DNA of 64,000 nucleotides from Brevibacillus agri. GTDB taxonomy: Bacteria > Bacillota > Bacilli > Brevibacillales > Brevibacillaceae. Positions 52,085 to 60,827 of the stretch are shown here, piece by piece; the stretch's first letter is position 1, and each line of letters begins with the position of its first letter. The stretch is taken from positions 1,465,001 through 1,529,000 of the forward strand of contig NZ_CP026363.1 of assembly GCF_004117055.1 (NCBI RefSeq). Direction: 5' to 3'. The position numbers were made by a program, and so were the translations under genes. Under the pieces are notes generated by a model. The model was not told where the DNA came from. It did no database searches and saw only the letters and a list, made by a program, of their open reading frames with translations.

Positions 52085-53218
52085 ATGCGCATCAAAACTC
52101 GGCTGATCCACGGCGGAATCGATGGAGATCCACATACAGGGGCGGTTTCCGTTCCGATTTACCAGGTGAGCACGTACAAGCAGGAAGCAATCGGCGTTCA
52201 CAAAGGCTTTGAATATTCCCGTACCGGCAACCCGACGCGCCACGCGCTGGAGACGTACATTGCAGAAATCGAAGGCGGCGCCCGCGGCTTTGCTTTTGGC
52301 TCCGGCATGGCGGCATTGTCCACGATTCTTTCCCTGTTCAGCAAGGGCGATCATCTCGTAGTCGGCGACGATGTGTACGGCGGTACATATCGCGTAGTGA
52401 CCCGCGTCTTTTCCCGCATGGGCCTGGAAGCAAGCTACGTCGACACCAGCAATCTGGAAGCGGTAGAGGCAGCCATTCGCCCGGAAACAAAAGCGATCAT
52501 CATGGAGACGCCGACCAACCCGTTGCTGAAAGTAAGCGACATTCGCGCGCTGGCGGACATCGCCAAGGCAAAAGGCGTACTGCTCGTCGTCGACAACACG
52601 TTCATGACGCCATACTGGCAAAATCCGCTCGATCTGGGCGCAGACATCGTGTTCCACAGCGCAACGAAGTATTTGGGCGGCCACAGTGACGTCGTCGCAG
52701 GTCTGGTTGTCGCCAAAGATGCACAGATCGGAGAAGACCTGCATTTCGTGCAAAACGCGATCGGCGGCGTCCTCGGCCCGCAAGATTCCTGGCTGCTTCT
52801 GCGCGGCATGAAAACGCTTGGCATTCGCATGGAAGAGCACGAGCACAATGCGCGCACATTGGCAAAATGGCTGTCCGAGCGCAGCGACATCAAACGGGTC
52901 ATCTATCCGGGCTTGTCCAGCCACTCCGGGCATGAGCTGATTCAAAAACAAGCGCGCGGCTTCGGCGGCATGATCTCGTTTGACGTCGGCAGCGCTGAAC
53001 GCGCCGATGAAGTTTTGGCAAAAGTGAAGTATTACACGCTGGCTGAATCGCTGGGAGCTGTCGAAAGCCTCATCAGCGTGCCTGCCCGCATGACACACGC
53101 CTCCATCCCGGCAGAGCGCCGCGCCGAGTTGGGCATTACGGACGGCTTGGTGCGCATTTCTGTAGGGATCGAAGACGTACAAGACTTGATCGAGGATCTC
53201 GACCAGGCGCTGTCTTAA
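52085..53218 (+). CDS. mccB: Cystathionine gamma-lyase MccB
   Basis: This is a PLP enzyme of the Cys/Met metabolism family that splits cystathionine into cysteine, 2-oxobutyrate and ammonia. Motifs are YEYSR-like EYSRTGNPTRHALE, FGSGMAALS, DNTFMTPYWQNPL and the PLP lysine in HSATKYLGGHSDVVAG. Length 377. It follows mccA directly and turns methionine sulfur into cysteine. The cysteine dioxygenase elsewhere in the window consumes cysteine. Confidence 0.93.
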   Translation: MRIKTRLIHGGIDGDPHTGAVSVPIYQVSTYKQEAIGVHKGFEYSRTGNPTRHALETYIAEIEGGARGFAFGSGMAALSTILSLFSKGDHLVVGDDVYGGTYRVVTRVFSRMGLEASYVDTSNLEAVEAAIRPETKAIIMETPTNPLLKVSDIRALADIAKAKGVLLVVDNTFMTPYWQNPLDLGADIVFHSATKYLGGHSDVVAGLVVAKDAQIGEDLHFVQNAIGGVLGPQDSWLLLRGMKTLGIRMEEHEHNARTLAKWLSERSDIKRVIYPGLSSHSGHELIQKQARGFGGMISFDVGSAERADEVLAKVKYYTLAESLGAVESLISVPARMTHASIPAERRAELGITDGLVRISVGIEDVQDLIEDLDQALS

Positions 53219-53267
53219 TCCCGCAACACATCTCGCACAGCGACGGAACCGAGAGGAGGCGGATGAG

Positions 53268-53603
53268 ATGAGTGTGGAAATCAAGGTGTTTGGAACCGAA
53301 CAGCTCTGCGCAAGCTGCGTCAATTTGCCATCGGCCAAAGAAACGGCAGAATGGCTGCAGGCTGCTCTGTCCCGCAAATACGGCAGCGGCAGCATCCGCA
53401 TCGTGTACAGCGACTTTCAACACCCGCAGACAGACGATGACAAAAGCTGGGCGACACGCATCATTGAGGAAGATTTATGGTATCCGCTTGTCGTAATTTC
53501 CGGGGAAATTGTCGGCGAGGGAAATCCTAAGCTCAAAGACATTTACGAAAAGCTGGAAAGCATGGGCGTCACTCCGCTGGCTGCGCAGACTGAAAGCGAA
53601 TAG
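53268..53603 (+). CDS. yuzD: DUF1462 thioredoxin-like protein YuzD
   Basis: The 111-residue protein has a CxxC (EQLCASCVNLPSAKETAEWL), and RIVYSDFQHP and DLWYPLVVISGEIVGEG, the DUF1462 pattern of a small thioredoxin/glutaredoxin fold. In Bacillus it lies near yutI and yutJ. GAGAGGAGG precedes the ATG. It follows mccB by about 50 bases and is ended by a terminator. Confidence 0.85.
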   Translation: MSVEIKVFGTEQLCASCVNLPSAKETAEWLQAALSRKYGSGSIRIVYSDFQHPQTDDDKSWATRIIEEDLWYPLVVISGEIVGEGNPKLKDIYEKLESMGVTPLAAQTESE

Positions 53604-53634
53604 GCCACCGCCCAAGGCTTGATCCGATTAAGGA

Positions 53635-53667
53635 ACCGATCAGATGATGATATCTGGTCGGTTTTTT
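53635..53667 (+). terminator. Terminator after yuzD
   Basis: ACCGATCAGAT pairs with ATCTGGTCGGT and is followed by TTTTTT. Confidence 0.88.
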
Positions 53668-54012
53668 GCGTCGCTGATTAGTTGGGGGCTTTTCGACGGG
53701 TGGGGAAGGATGTTTTTTTGCTTGGCTGCCAGCCCTATAAGCAACTGTCAACCCCTCAAGAACTGTTGGCGAGGAAATCTACCGTTAGCACCTTGTGCAT
53801 CTTACGGCAGGCAATGCCCCGCTGCACGAAGAAGGCCGGCCGCTGGCTGCTCGCTGTGTGCCCGTCGGCTGCTCGCCGCCACTGGTTAGCCCGCCCGGAA
53901 TAGAGAGTTTTTACCTCTTTGTATTTGATTCGTAAACCATTTGTAACGAAAAAAAAGCGGCTTCGTCCTATAGTTGTCTATGTAGTCAAGAACAACCAGG
54001 GAGGAAAAAACA
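53668..54012. other. Intergenic stretch without supported gene
   Basis: The short frames here lack ribosome binding sites and read as random Cys/Arg/Leu-rich peptides. The last 90 bases are AT-rich and probably hold the promoter of the secreted-protein gene, though no clear -35/-10 pair stands out. Confidence 0.4.
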
Positions 54013-54906
54013 ATGAACAAAAAATGGATGAAACCAGCCGCCTTTCTCGTATTGGCAGGAGTGGTAGGCGTAGCAGGATTGAATCTGGCAGGTACGAAGG
54101 CAGCGCATGCCGCCTCTGAGAAAGGCAAGCTTTTCGCAGCAGCAGACGAATTGAAGCTCGACAAAAACACCTATGTCATCGACGTGAAGTCCGCTGATGT
54201 AAACGGCGATAAGGTAGAAGATACAGTCTTTCTGGTCGGACAAAAAGAGAAAGCCGACGACATTTACGCGTCCAACATGAACATCGTCGTGCAAGACGGC
54301 AAATCGAAGACATACAGCGCAACAGACATCAAGGAGCTGGGCGGCTACGAAGGCGAGCTGACGCTCGTAGACTTCACCGGAGATCACGTAGCCGATGCGT
54401 TCGTGAAAACAGCGACGGGCGGCAGCGGCGGCATCTACCATCACGTGATCGCAACGTTTGCAAACAACAAGCCAACCGTCATTTTTGGCGAAAAGGAAAA
54501 CGAAGGCATCCGCTACGAAGGCAAGTTCGTGAATGGCTTCAAGGTGGAGGGCAAAGGCGCTCAGTTGGACAAGCCGTTGAGCATTGACGTAAGTGCCAAC
54601 CAGGATGTTTACGTGGCGGCCAAGCTGTACGACAAAGCCGGAAAAGTGCAGGCAGACGGCGAAGACGTCACCGTATATTCGTATCCGTTTGGCTCGCTGA
54701 CGCCAATCGACATGGACGGAAACGGAACCTATGAACTCGCAGGACAACAACGAATCGTGGGCATGAACAACACGGATACCGTTTCCCGCATCAACTCCGT
54801 CTGGGGCTACCAGGGCGCAGGCAAATGGAACCCGTGGGAAGTGGAATACTCCACCTTCCTGGTAAAACACCCAGGCGAAGCGATCAACACGACGATCGAG
54901 AAGTAA
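54013..54906 (+). CDS. Secreted protein with DxNxDxxxD motifs, paralogue of the 12483 gene
   Basis: A signal peptide (MNKKWMKPAAFLVLAGVVG.., cleavage near AHAA) leads into a mature protein. It contains DVKSADVNGDKVEDTVFLVG, DFTGDHVADAFVKTATGGSG and SLTPIDMDGNGTYELAGQQR. These acidic loops resemble calcium-binding FG-GAP/VCBS motifs. Motif order, the GGSGG segment and the final NTDT..W region match the protein at 12483, so the two are paralogues. GGGAGG precedes the ATG. Function unknown. Confidence 0.82.
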   Translation: MNKKWMKPAAFLVLAGVVGVAGLNLAGTKAAHAASEKGKLFAAADELKLDKNTYVIDVKSADVNGDKVEDTVFLVGQKEKADDIYASNMNIVVQDGKSKTYSATDIKELGGYEGELTLVDFTGDHVADAFVKTATGGSGGIYHHVIATFANNKPTVIFGEKENEGIRYEGKFVNGFKVEGKGAQLDKPLSIDVSANQDVYVAAKLYDKAGKVQADGEDVTVYSYPFGSLTPIDMDGNGTYELAGQQRIVGMNNTDTVSRINSVWGYQGAGKWNPWEVEYSTFLVKHPGEAINTTIEK

Positions 54907-55050
54907 GCTTGTTTGTTTGCAGCAAGATCAAAGAAGCGTCCCCTTTTCCAGACGGAAGAGAGGATTTTTTTGTGTAGGCTGTCTTGTTCTACTGTCCGCT
55001 GCACGCTCATATCCTTCATTGGAACAGCCCAAACCAAGGAGGACGAGCAG

Positions 55051-55392
55051 ATGGAACAGCTAATCGCCCGCTTTTACGAACTGAAAGAAATTCAGAAGCA
55101 GGTAGAGGATGAACTTGGCGCGCTGCGAAGCAAGCTGATCGACATCTACGCGGAAGCCGGCAGCGCCGAGGAAGGCGACTTCAAGCTGTCGATCAGCTAC
55201 CAGGAACGCCGGGAATACAGCGACGACCGCCTCTACAACTCCTTGCCCGACCCGACCCTCTGGCGCCTCATGTCCCGGGCCGACACCGGGAAAATCGCCA
55301 GCCTGCTCAAGCTGAACGTCATCCATGAGGGGATATTGGAGGGGACGTATGAGCAGAAGAAGGTGCCGGTTTTGCGGGTGCAGAAGAGGTGA
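55051..55392 (+). CDS. Hypothetical coiled-coil protein (113 aa)
   Basis: AAGGAGG lies nine bases before ATG 55051. The protein starts with an amphipathic helix (EQLIARFYELKEIQKQVEDE) and continues with an acidic and a basic portion (FKLSISYQERREYSDDRLYN). It looks cytosolic and small; no family recognised. It is followed by a terminator and has its own strong ribosome binding site. Confidence 0.7.
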   Translation: MEQLIARFYELKEIQKQVEDELGALRSKLIDIYAEAGSAEEGDFKLSISYQERREYSDDRLYNSLPDPTLWRLMSRADTGKIASLLKLNVIHEGILEGTYEQKKVPVLRVQKR

Positions 55393-55420
55393 GGAAGAAA
55401 AGTCAATTGAATACAGACAG

Positions 55421-55458
55421 GAGGACCGTCAGACAAAGTGCTGGCGGTCTGTTTTTTT
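55421..55458 (+). terminator. Terminator after the 113-aa gene
   Basis: GGACCGTCAG pairs with CTGGCGGTC and is followed by seven T. Confidence 0.85.
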
Positions 55459-55689
55459 GCTCGCATTGCATTTCGGGCTGTAGAAAGTTTTATAGTTCTA
55501 AAATCCTATATATGTAATCGTTGTTTGTGACTTTTTGTCCATTGTTAAAGAATGGAAACAATCCGATATCTGTGGTGATGGGTTTTAATTCCTTTTTATA
55601 TATACATTGGATGGTAGAACAGCAAAGCAACAAACGGAACAGCAAGAATCCTCCAATCTATATAGGACCGATTGCGGAGAGGAGGAAAA

Positions 55690-55899
55690 TGATAGCCATT
55701 CTTTGATTTGTTCGTCACTGACAGGTTGTCCGTCTTTTGACAACGAATAACCGGGTATAGGTCTTCCTCCGTGATAAACGCGAGGTTTTTGGGAGGCTTT
55801 GTTTTTTCGGTAATAGTAGGTTGCTTCCAGGATGCCGACAATACGTAGCACTAGTTTGGCTGTGTACCCCAGCTGTATCCACTTGTCGGCTATCTCCAT
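55690..55899 (-). pseudogene. IS3-family OrfB, N-terminal fragment
   Basis: The first 70 or so residues (MEIADKWIQLGYTAKLVLRI, ILEATYYYRKN, RPIPGYSLSKDGQPVSDEQI) match the N-terminus of IS3 OrfB, before the catalytic DDE domain. The frame then runs into unrelated sequence (from about 55690), so the catalytic core is gone. Confidence 0.75.
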
Positions 55900-56222
55900 T
55901 TTGTCCGATAAGCTGGGTTCACCTTTTTTACAAGATCACGAAGGATCGCGATTTCCAAGTCCTTTTCTCCCAGTAATTTCTTCAGTTTATCATTCTCCGT
56001 TTCCAGTTCCCGAAACTCTCCTGGACTTGGTGTATAGCTTGTTACAGCTTTAGCTTCGGAAGACGTATTCTGCCAATCTGCGTGTTTGGAGTCACGTATC
56101 CATCGATACAGCATTTTAGGGTCTATCCCATGCCGTCTGGCTACTTGGCTAGCGTTTCCTACTTCGTGGGCTTCCTGGATCAATTGTTGTTTGAACTCGA
56201 TTGAATAGCGTCTCCGTTGCAT
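55890..56222 (-). CDS. IS3-family transposase OrfA
   Basis: The 110-residue protein has a helix-turn-helix and leucine zipper: MQRRRYSIEFKQQLIQEAHE, GNASQVARRHGIDPKMLYRW, then FRELETENDKLKKLLGEKDL. This is the typical OrfA that binds IS ends. An A-rich slippery run (AAAAAAG) near its 3' end, overlapping the orfB start, is where frameshifting would produce OrfAB in a complete element. It is intact but orphaned by loss of orfB. Confidence 0.88.
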   Translation of the reverse strand: MQRRRYSIEFKQQLIQEAHEVGNASQVARRHGIDPKMLYRWIRDSKHADWQNTSSEAKAVTSYTPSPGEFRELETENDKLKKLLGEKDLEIAILRDLVKKVNPAYRTKWR

Positions 56223-56273
56223 AAAAATATCCCCCTCTGTTCTTCTGATATCAGCTTAACAAGATAAGGGGGT

Positions 56274-56480
56274 ATGACTCAAATCCAATTTTGGGGCTTA
56301 AAAGTTACAGTGAGGCCTGGCTATTGGGGATGGATTGATTACGGTGCATATACAGAGACTTGGGAAGGTGACTACTATTATGTAACGTCCACATGTAATA
56401 TTAAAGATAATACCAAAATAAAAGTAATGGGACCAAAATATAAAGCCAAGATGGCTAGAAGCGAACCTTTTAGCTACTGA
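56274..56480 (+). pseudogene. Fragment of a gene cut by the IS3 element
   Basis: The 68-residue frame (MTQIQFWGLKVTVRPGYWGW, IDYGAYTETWEGDYYYVTST) starts right at the IS end with no spaced ribosome binding site. It reads like the C-terminal part of a larger Tyr/Trp-rich extracellular protein. AT-rich. Confidence 0.45.
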
Positions 56481-56498
56481 TAGGGGTAAGTTATTTCA

Positions 56499-57281
56499 AT
56501 GCGTATCAAATTACTGTTTACTTTTTTACTCCTAATTCTTTTCGGTGCCTTATTAGGTTGTCAAGAGGATACATCAAAGCAGCAAAATAAAGAGATAATT
56601 ATTGAAGATACAAAAGTTCCTAATGGACTATCTAAAGTAACTAAAGATAAAGAAGTGGAGTCGGTTACAATACTAGAATCACCAAAAAATGCCTCTTCCC
56701 CTTCTGAAGCAGTAACATACCAATATAAAGTTACTTTTAAAGATGGAAAAAGTGCATTTCCTCAAAAAAATGATATCGTTTTCGAATCAACTCTTGGTGA
56801 TACCAGTATTGTTGCTATACGTTCCCCTGAAGGCGAAACTAATTATACAGTTTTTCTCTATGAGTACAATAATACCAAAAAATGGGTTATTGATGGTTTT
56901 TTAAGATTACAGGGTGGTACGGGGTTTATGAATAAAGAAGGCTTAGATTTGCCAATGGATAAATTTAATGCATTAAATCTCAAAATACCGAAAAAAAACA
57001 AAAAAATTTGGGCATTTGCTAATGAAAAAGAGATAGTCACGATTGCCGTATATAATCGTTTTCCTTTTGTTGAAACAAATGATCCTGAAAAAATTACTTT
57101 AACCAATAAGAATGAAGCATATGTCTCAAAAGAAAATTTAAAAAACAGCTATTTGTATTATTTTGATTCTGGAAAACTAATAGTTGTATGCGGAAATATT
57201 GGCAAACAAAACATTATTAATCTAGCAAATTCATTGCCTTCTGTTAATTCTGCATTTTTCCCTAGCCCTAAAGAAAATTAA
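56499..57281 (+). CDS. AT-rich lipoprotein, unknown function
   Basis: The signal and lipobox FGALLGC give a lipoprotein of 260 residues. The mature part is Lys-, Asn- and Glu-rich with a VTYQYKVTFKDGKSAFPQ stretch and LYEYNNTKKWVIDGFLRLQG. No domain recognised. The codon use is much more AT-rich than the core genes around it, and it follows an IS remnant, so it is likely acquired. AGGGGTAAG precedes the ATG. Confidence 0.7.
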   Translation: MRIKLLFTFLLLILFGALLGCQEDTSKQQNKEIIIEDTKVPNGLSKVTKDKEVESVTILESPKNASSPSEAVTYQYKVTFKDGKSAFPQKNDIVFESTLGDTSIVAIRSPEGETNYTVFLYEYNNTKKWVIDGFLRLQGGTGFMNKEGLDLPMDKFNALNLKIPKKNKKIWAFANEKEIVTIAVYNRFPFVETNDPEKITLTNKNEAYVSKENLKNSYLYYFDSGKLIVVCGNIGKQNIINLANSLPSVNSAFFPSPKEN

Positions 57282-57317
57282 ACAAAACAACCACTTACAA
57301 GTGGGCTTTAAACTATG

Positions 57318-57362
57318 AAAACTCCCCATCTCTAACCACAATTAGAAGATAGGGAGTTTTTT
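57318..57362 (+). terminator. Terminator of the lipoprotein gene
   Basis: AAAACTCCC and GGGAGTTTTTT close an 25-base loop. Confidence 0.8.
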
Positions 57363-57477
57363 ATATCAGAATAAGCTTCGCCTTATGCCTTCAATGAATC
57401 CATAGAAAAATCCCTTTTGGGGAGTAGTATTGCGACCAACTCGACGGAAAATAAAGTACGAGTGTGAACGCTCACCA

Positions 57478-57735
57478 AAATGTTGACCACTTTGCTCATC
57501 ATAAAGTTACCCACCTGACAGTTTGAGCACACGTCATCATTTTCACACCTAATTGCAAATGTTTTTACTGAGCCAAGGATCGTCAAGGGCTTGCGTAGCA
57601 AGGGGTTTACCCTTTATCCTTGACGATCCTTGGTGCAGGAAATAAAATGCTACTTTGTGTGAAAAAAAGCATCGTAGGTGGTCAACTCGAAGATGAGCGT
57701 TTGCTCCAAAAATGGTCAACTTTTTGATTAGCATT
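57478..57735. mobile_element. Fold-back, IS21-end-like element
   Basis: The centre is a perfect 16-bp inverted repeat (CCAAGGATCGTCAAGG at 57573, mirrored at 57618). It is enclosed by TTTTCACAC (57540) and GTGTGAAAA (57657). Outside lie copies of GTTGACCA in both orientations (57482, 57679, 57713). Repeated GGTCAAC boxes are typical of IS21-family ends. No transposase gene is inside, so this is a MITE-like or deletion derivative. Between it and 57894 only a stray C-terminal fragment (KITVNGNPTLEIPSDTN) is visible. Confidence 0.5.
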
Positions 57736-57894
57736 CACATACGAGGGGAGCAAACCTAAAAATAACAGTTAATGGTAATCCAACATTAGAAATACCTAGT
57801 GACACTAATATCGTGTCTTAACTCAACGAGCTGCTGTTCGCAGCCGATATGGTATATATATCCTTTCTATTCACCCGGAAAAGAGCGTGAAAAC

Positions 57895-58302
57895 ATGAAC
57901 CACGAGCTGTTTCAGCCGACGTTGAAGCCAAATGTCGACTACGAAACCAAATCGTACAATCTTACCCATTACCTCCTGGCTGTCTTCCTCGGAGGCTTGC
58001 TGCCAGCGATCGTGCTCGGGATTAAAAACGCGGGCTGGCTGCGGATCAAGCCGCTTTGGAGCTATGTGATTGCGGCAGCAGGCGTTGCCGTTTTCTTCTT
58101 CGCAGCAAGGTACGCGCATTTTTTTGCGATCGGCACCGGAATCATGTATTACTTCCTGATGAGAGGCAAGTACCGCATTCATATGAGGCTTTACGCGAAG
58201 ACGGAGCCGATCCTGCCGGAAGCTGTTTTATATGCGTTGCTGGGCAAGGCCGTAGAGTGGTTTTTCGCAGCAAAAGGAGTGCAACTGTTCCATGGAAACT
58301 GA
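57895..58302 (+). CDS. Small membrane protein of a TPR/AAA operon
   Basis: The 135-residue protein has a polar N-terminus (NHELFQPTLKPNVDYETKSY), two or three hydrophobic segments (about 24-42, 53-72 and 74-84) and an amphipathic C-terminal part. No family recognised. The ribosome binding site is weak. Its stop overlaps the start of the TPR gene by 11 bases, so the two are translationally coupled. Confidence 0.7.
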   Translation: MNHELFQPTLKPNVDYETKSYNLTHYLLAVFLGGLLPAIVLGIKNAGWLRIKPLWSYVIAAAGVAVFFFAARYAHFFAIGTGIMYYFLMRGKYRIHMRLYAKTEPILPEAVLYALLGKAVEWFFAAKGVQLFHGN

Positions 58303-59173
58303 AGCGTTGCAAAATTCGCGACATTATCAACTGGGCAAGCATTACTACGACATGAAGCGCTATGAGCAGGCCAGAGAGCATTTGCGCGAGGCGCTGGGGG
58401 AAGTGCCGACCAATCCGACCGTGCTTTACATGCTGAGCTACTGCGAGTTTCAACTGGACAATGACGAGGCAGCCTACGAGCTGTGCGTGGACGTGCTGCA
58501 AAAAGGGATGGTCACGGAGTACGTGTACCAGTTGCTCGGGCTGATTTTGCAGTCGCAAAAAAAGTGGTACGAAGCCGAGCAGGCGCTGCTGCAAGCTCTC
58601 GCTTTGAACCCACAGGAGCCGGGGATTATTGCGACCTACGCGTACCTGATGTTCCACACGGGACACGTGAAAAAAGCAAGGCTGCTGATGGCGGAAGCGC
58701 AGCGCCTGAACCCGAACGACAGCACGGTGCTGCACTACCAGTTTTACATCGACTTGATTGCCAGCAACAAAAAGCAGCAGCGCAAAACGCTGGAGACGTA
58801 TGTGGAAGTCGCGGACGACGAGCTGTACAAGCTGATAAAAATCGGGGAAGAGGCGTACTTTCGCGACGATTACAAAACCGCAAAGGAAAATCTCATCCAG
58901 GCGTTTTTGCTCGATCCAACCAATGAGCGGGTCAAAGAATTGCTCGATGCGATCGACAAGGAGACGCACATCGTCTTTTGGCCCAATCGGCTCGTAGACA
59001 AGCTGGGTGGCCCGATCGGGATGTGGGTAGTTTTTGTTGTTCTTCTGTTTCTCATCAGCTACCTTGCCCCGTTTGCGGTCGGGTACTTTATCGTCTGCTG
59101 GATTGTGTTCGGGATTTACACGTGGATCTCGCCGCTAGTTTATAAACTTGTGTGTAAAGTGAGGAGTCAGTAA
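58292..59173 (+). CDS. Membrane-anchored TPR protein
   Basis: About five to six TPR-like helix pairs span residues 8-230 (QLGKHYYDMKRYEQAREHL, LGLILQSQKKWYEAEQALLQ, GEEAYFRDDYKTAKENLIQA). Two membrane helices follow near residues 245-285 (MWVVFVVLLFLISYL, FAVGYFIVCWIVFGIY). It is thus a cytoplasmic protein-binding scaffold tethered by its C-terminus. It lies between a small membrane protein and an AAA ATPase with which it shares overlapping or adjacent reading frames. The partner and pathway are unknown. Confidence 0.82.
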   Translation: METEALQNSRHYQLGKHYYDMKRYEQAREHLREALGEVPTNPTVLYMLSYCEFQLDNDEAAYELCVDVLQKGMVTEYVYQLLGLILQSQKKWYEAEQALLQALALNPQEPGIIATYAYLMFHTGHVKKARLLMAEAQRLNPNDSTVLHYQFYIDLIASNKKQQRKTLETYVEVADDELYKLIKIGEEAYFRDDYKTAKENLIQAFLLDPTNERVKELLDAIDKETHIVFWPNRLVDKLGGPIGMWVVFVVLLFLISYLAPFAVGYFIVCWIVFGIYTWISPLVYKLVCKVRSQ

Positions 59174-60562
59174 GTGGACAAAATCGATGTGCTTTTGCAT
59201 ATGACAAAAAGCAACCCGGAAAACGCTTCGGCGTGGTATTTGCTCGGGCTGGAGTACGCCGCGACGGGCAAAAACAACGAGGCACTGCAAGCGTTCACGG
59301 AAGCGCTGCGCTGCAACGATCCGGCGCTTACGCCGCAAATCATCGGGGAGCTGGGCAAGCTCTCCCTCGCGCCGACGCCAGCTTCTGCGCCTGTACAAAG
59401 CGAGCCAGCCGTTTCAGGGGAGGCGACAGCCCGGAAATCGGGGGTTGTAGCGGTGCATGAGATCGAGCATGTAAAACTGCATGAGACGGTGCGCGAAGCG
59501 GCGGCAGAAAACAAATCCGAAGCCACGGCCGACGACATAGCCGGAAACAAACCCGAAGCCGCGGCCGACGACAAACCCGAAAAAGCCCCCGTCCTCGCAA
59601 CCACCCGGCCCCCGTCCGCCAGCCATGCCCAAGGGCCGGGCAGCGAGCGGCCATTTCAAGTCATCTCTGGCGGGCAAGCGGGGAAAAGAGACAGGGAAGC
59701 GCCGCCGATTACGTTTGCCGATGTGGGCGGGCTGCATGCGGTGAAAAACGCGATCCAGATGAAAATTGTGAAGCCGTTCGTGTCTCCCGGACTGTTCGAG
59801 CGATTCCGGAAAAAGGTCGGGGGCGGCATCCTGCTGTACGGCCCTCCCGGCTGCGGAAAGACGTTTATCGCCAAAGCGACAGCGGGCGAATGCCGCGCCC
59901 GGTTTATCCCGATTCACGTCTCGGACATTCTCGACCCGTATATCGGGGTGAGCGAGCAAAATTTGCGGGAGGTGTTTGCGTCGGCGCGGGCGACCAAGCC
60001 GAGCGTGCTGTTTCTTGACGAGATGGATGCCATCGGCTACAACCGCAGCCGATCTTCGACGGATACGATGCGGGCCGTGATCGACACGCTCTTGACCGAG
60101 ATCGAAGGCATCGAAACCAATACGGACAAAATGCTTATCATCGGGGCGACGAACATGCCGTGGGACGTGGACCCTGCCTTCAAGCGTCCGGGCCGCTTCG
60201 ACAAAATGATTTTTGTCTCGCCGCCGGATGAAGAAGCGCGCGCGACCATTTTCCGCATCAAGCTGCACGAGCGGCCGATCGAGCAGATCGACTACGCGCT
60301 TTTGGCAAAAGAAACCGACCTGTACTCCGGCGCAGACATCGAAAACGTCGTCGAGCTTGCTACAGAAGAGGTCATCACCGAGATTATGCGCACGGGCGTA
60401 GAGCGGCCACTCACTATGAAGGACTTGAAAAACGCGATCCAGTCGACGCAGCCGTCCACGATCGACTGGCTGCGCACGGTGAAAAACTACGTCAAATACG
60501 CAAACCAGGGCGGTCTGTACAACGATGTAGAATCGTTTTTATCCCGCTACAAGCGGATTTAA
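59174..60562 (+). CDS. Cdc48/spastin-type AAA ATPase with N-terminal TPR
   Basis: Residues 1-60 form a TPR-like hairpin (NASAWYLLGLEYAATGKNNE). Residues 65-175 are a disordered Ala/Glu/Lys/Pro linker with short repeats (NKSEATADD, NKPEAAADD). Residues 178-462 are one AAA domain: VGGLHAVKNAI, Walker A GPPGCGKT (223-230), Walker B VLFLDEMDAIG and Arg fingers in FKRPGRFD. GTG 59174 follows GAGGAG and starts right after the TPR stop. Such single-ring AAA proteins unfold or extract proteins; the membrane TPR neighbour suggests a membrane-associated target. Confidence 0.88.
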   Translation: MDKIDVLLHMTKSNPENASAWYLLGLEYAATGKNNEALQAFTEALRCNDPALTPQIIGELGKLSLAPTPASAPVQSEPAVSGEATARKSGVVAVHEIEHVKLHETVREAAAENKSEATADDIAGNKPEAAADDKPEKAPVLATTRPPSASHAQGPGSERPFQVISGGQAGKRDREAPPITFADVGGLHAVKNAIQMKIVKPFVSPGLFERFRKKVGGGILLYGPPGCGKTFIAKATAGECRARFIPIHVSDILDPYIGVSEQNLREVFASARATKPSVLFLDEMDAIGYNRSRSSTDTMRAVIDTLLTEIEGIETNTDKMLIIGATNMPWDVDPAFKRPGRFDKMIFVSPPDEEARATIFRIKLHERPIEQIDYALLAKETDLYSGADIENVVELATEEVITEIMRTGVERPLTMKDLKNAIQSTQPSTIDWLRTVKNYVKYANQGGLYNDVESFLSRYKRI

Positions 60563-60580
60563 CGACACGACACCAACAGC

Positions 60581-60631
60581 AAAAGCTTATTTCCCGCGTG
60601 CGTGATCGGAGCGCGAGGAATAAGCTTTTTT
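60581..60631 (+). terminator. Terminator of the TPR/AAA operon
   Basis: AAAAGCTTATT pairs with AATAAGCTTTT, enclosing an inner CGCG pair, followed by a T-run. Confidence 0.85.
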
Positions 60632-60738
60632 CGTCTCGAGATAAGGACAACGAAGGCGGGACTTCGCCAAAAAAGAGGGGGCAACCGAGCGTGCAGACGC
60701 CCTCTCATGCTTGCTTACGCTCCGGCAGGCAGGCGAAA

Positions 60739-60765
60739 GGCGCGAGAGGCGCAAGAGGCGCAAGA
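60739..60765 (+). repeat. Three tandem 9-bp units (GGCGCAAGA type)
   Basis: GGCGCGAGA, GGCGCAAGA and GGCGCAAGA run head to tail upstream of the dppA remnant. No function evident. Confidence 0.5.
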
Positions 60766-60827
60766 GGCGCCAGCGGGCTTCCTGTAGCCCCGTCCGCAGC
60801 CGCCGTCCATTGCCTTTTCTTATAGCC

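Larger units (their letters stand above)
55690..56275 (-). mobile_element. Truncated IS3-family element
   Basis: One end is kept: orfA begins about 50 bases from the probable terminal repeat near 56275 (GGGGGTATGACTCA on the plus strand). The other end is lost inside orfB. The element cannot transpose by itself. Confidence 0.8.

Noticed and set aside
53644..53889. 81-codon frame after yuzD
   Set aside because: It starts inside the yuzD terminator and reads as random Cys/Arg/Leu sequence.
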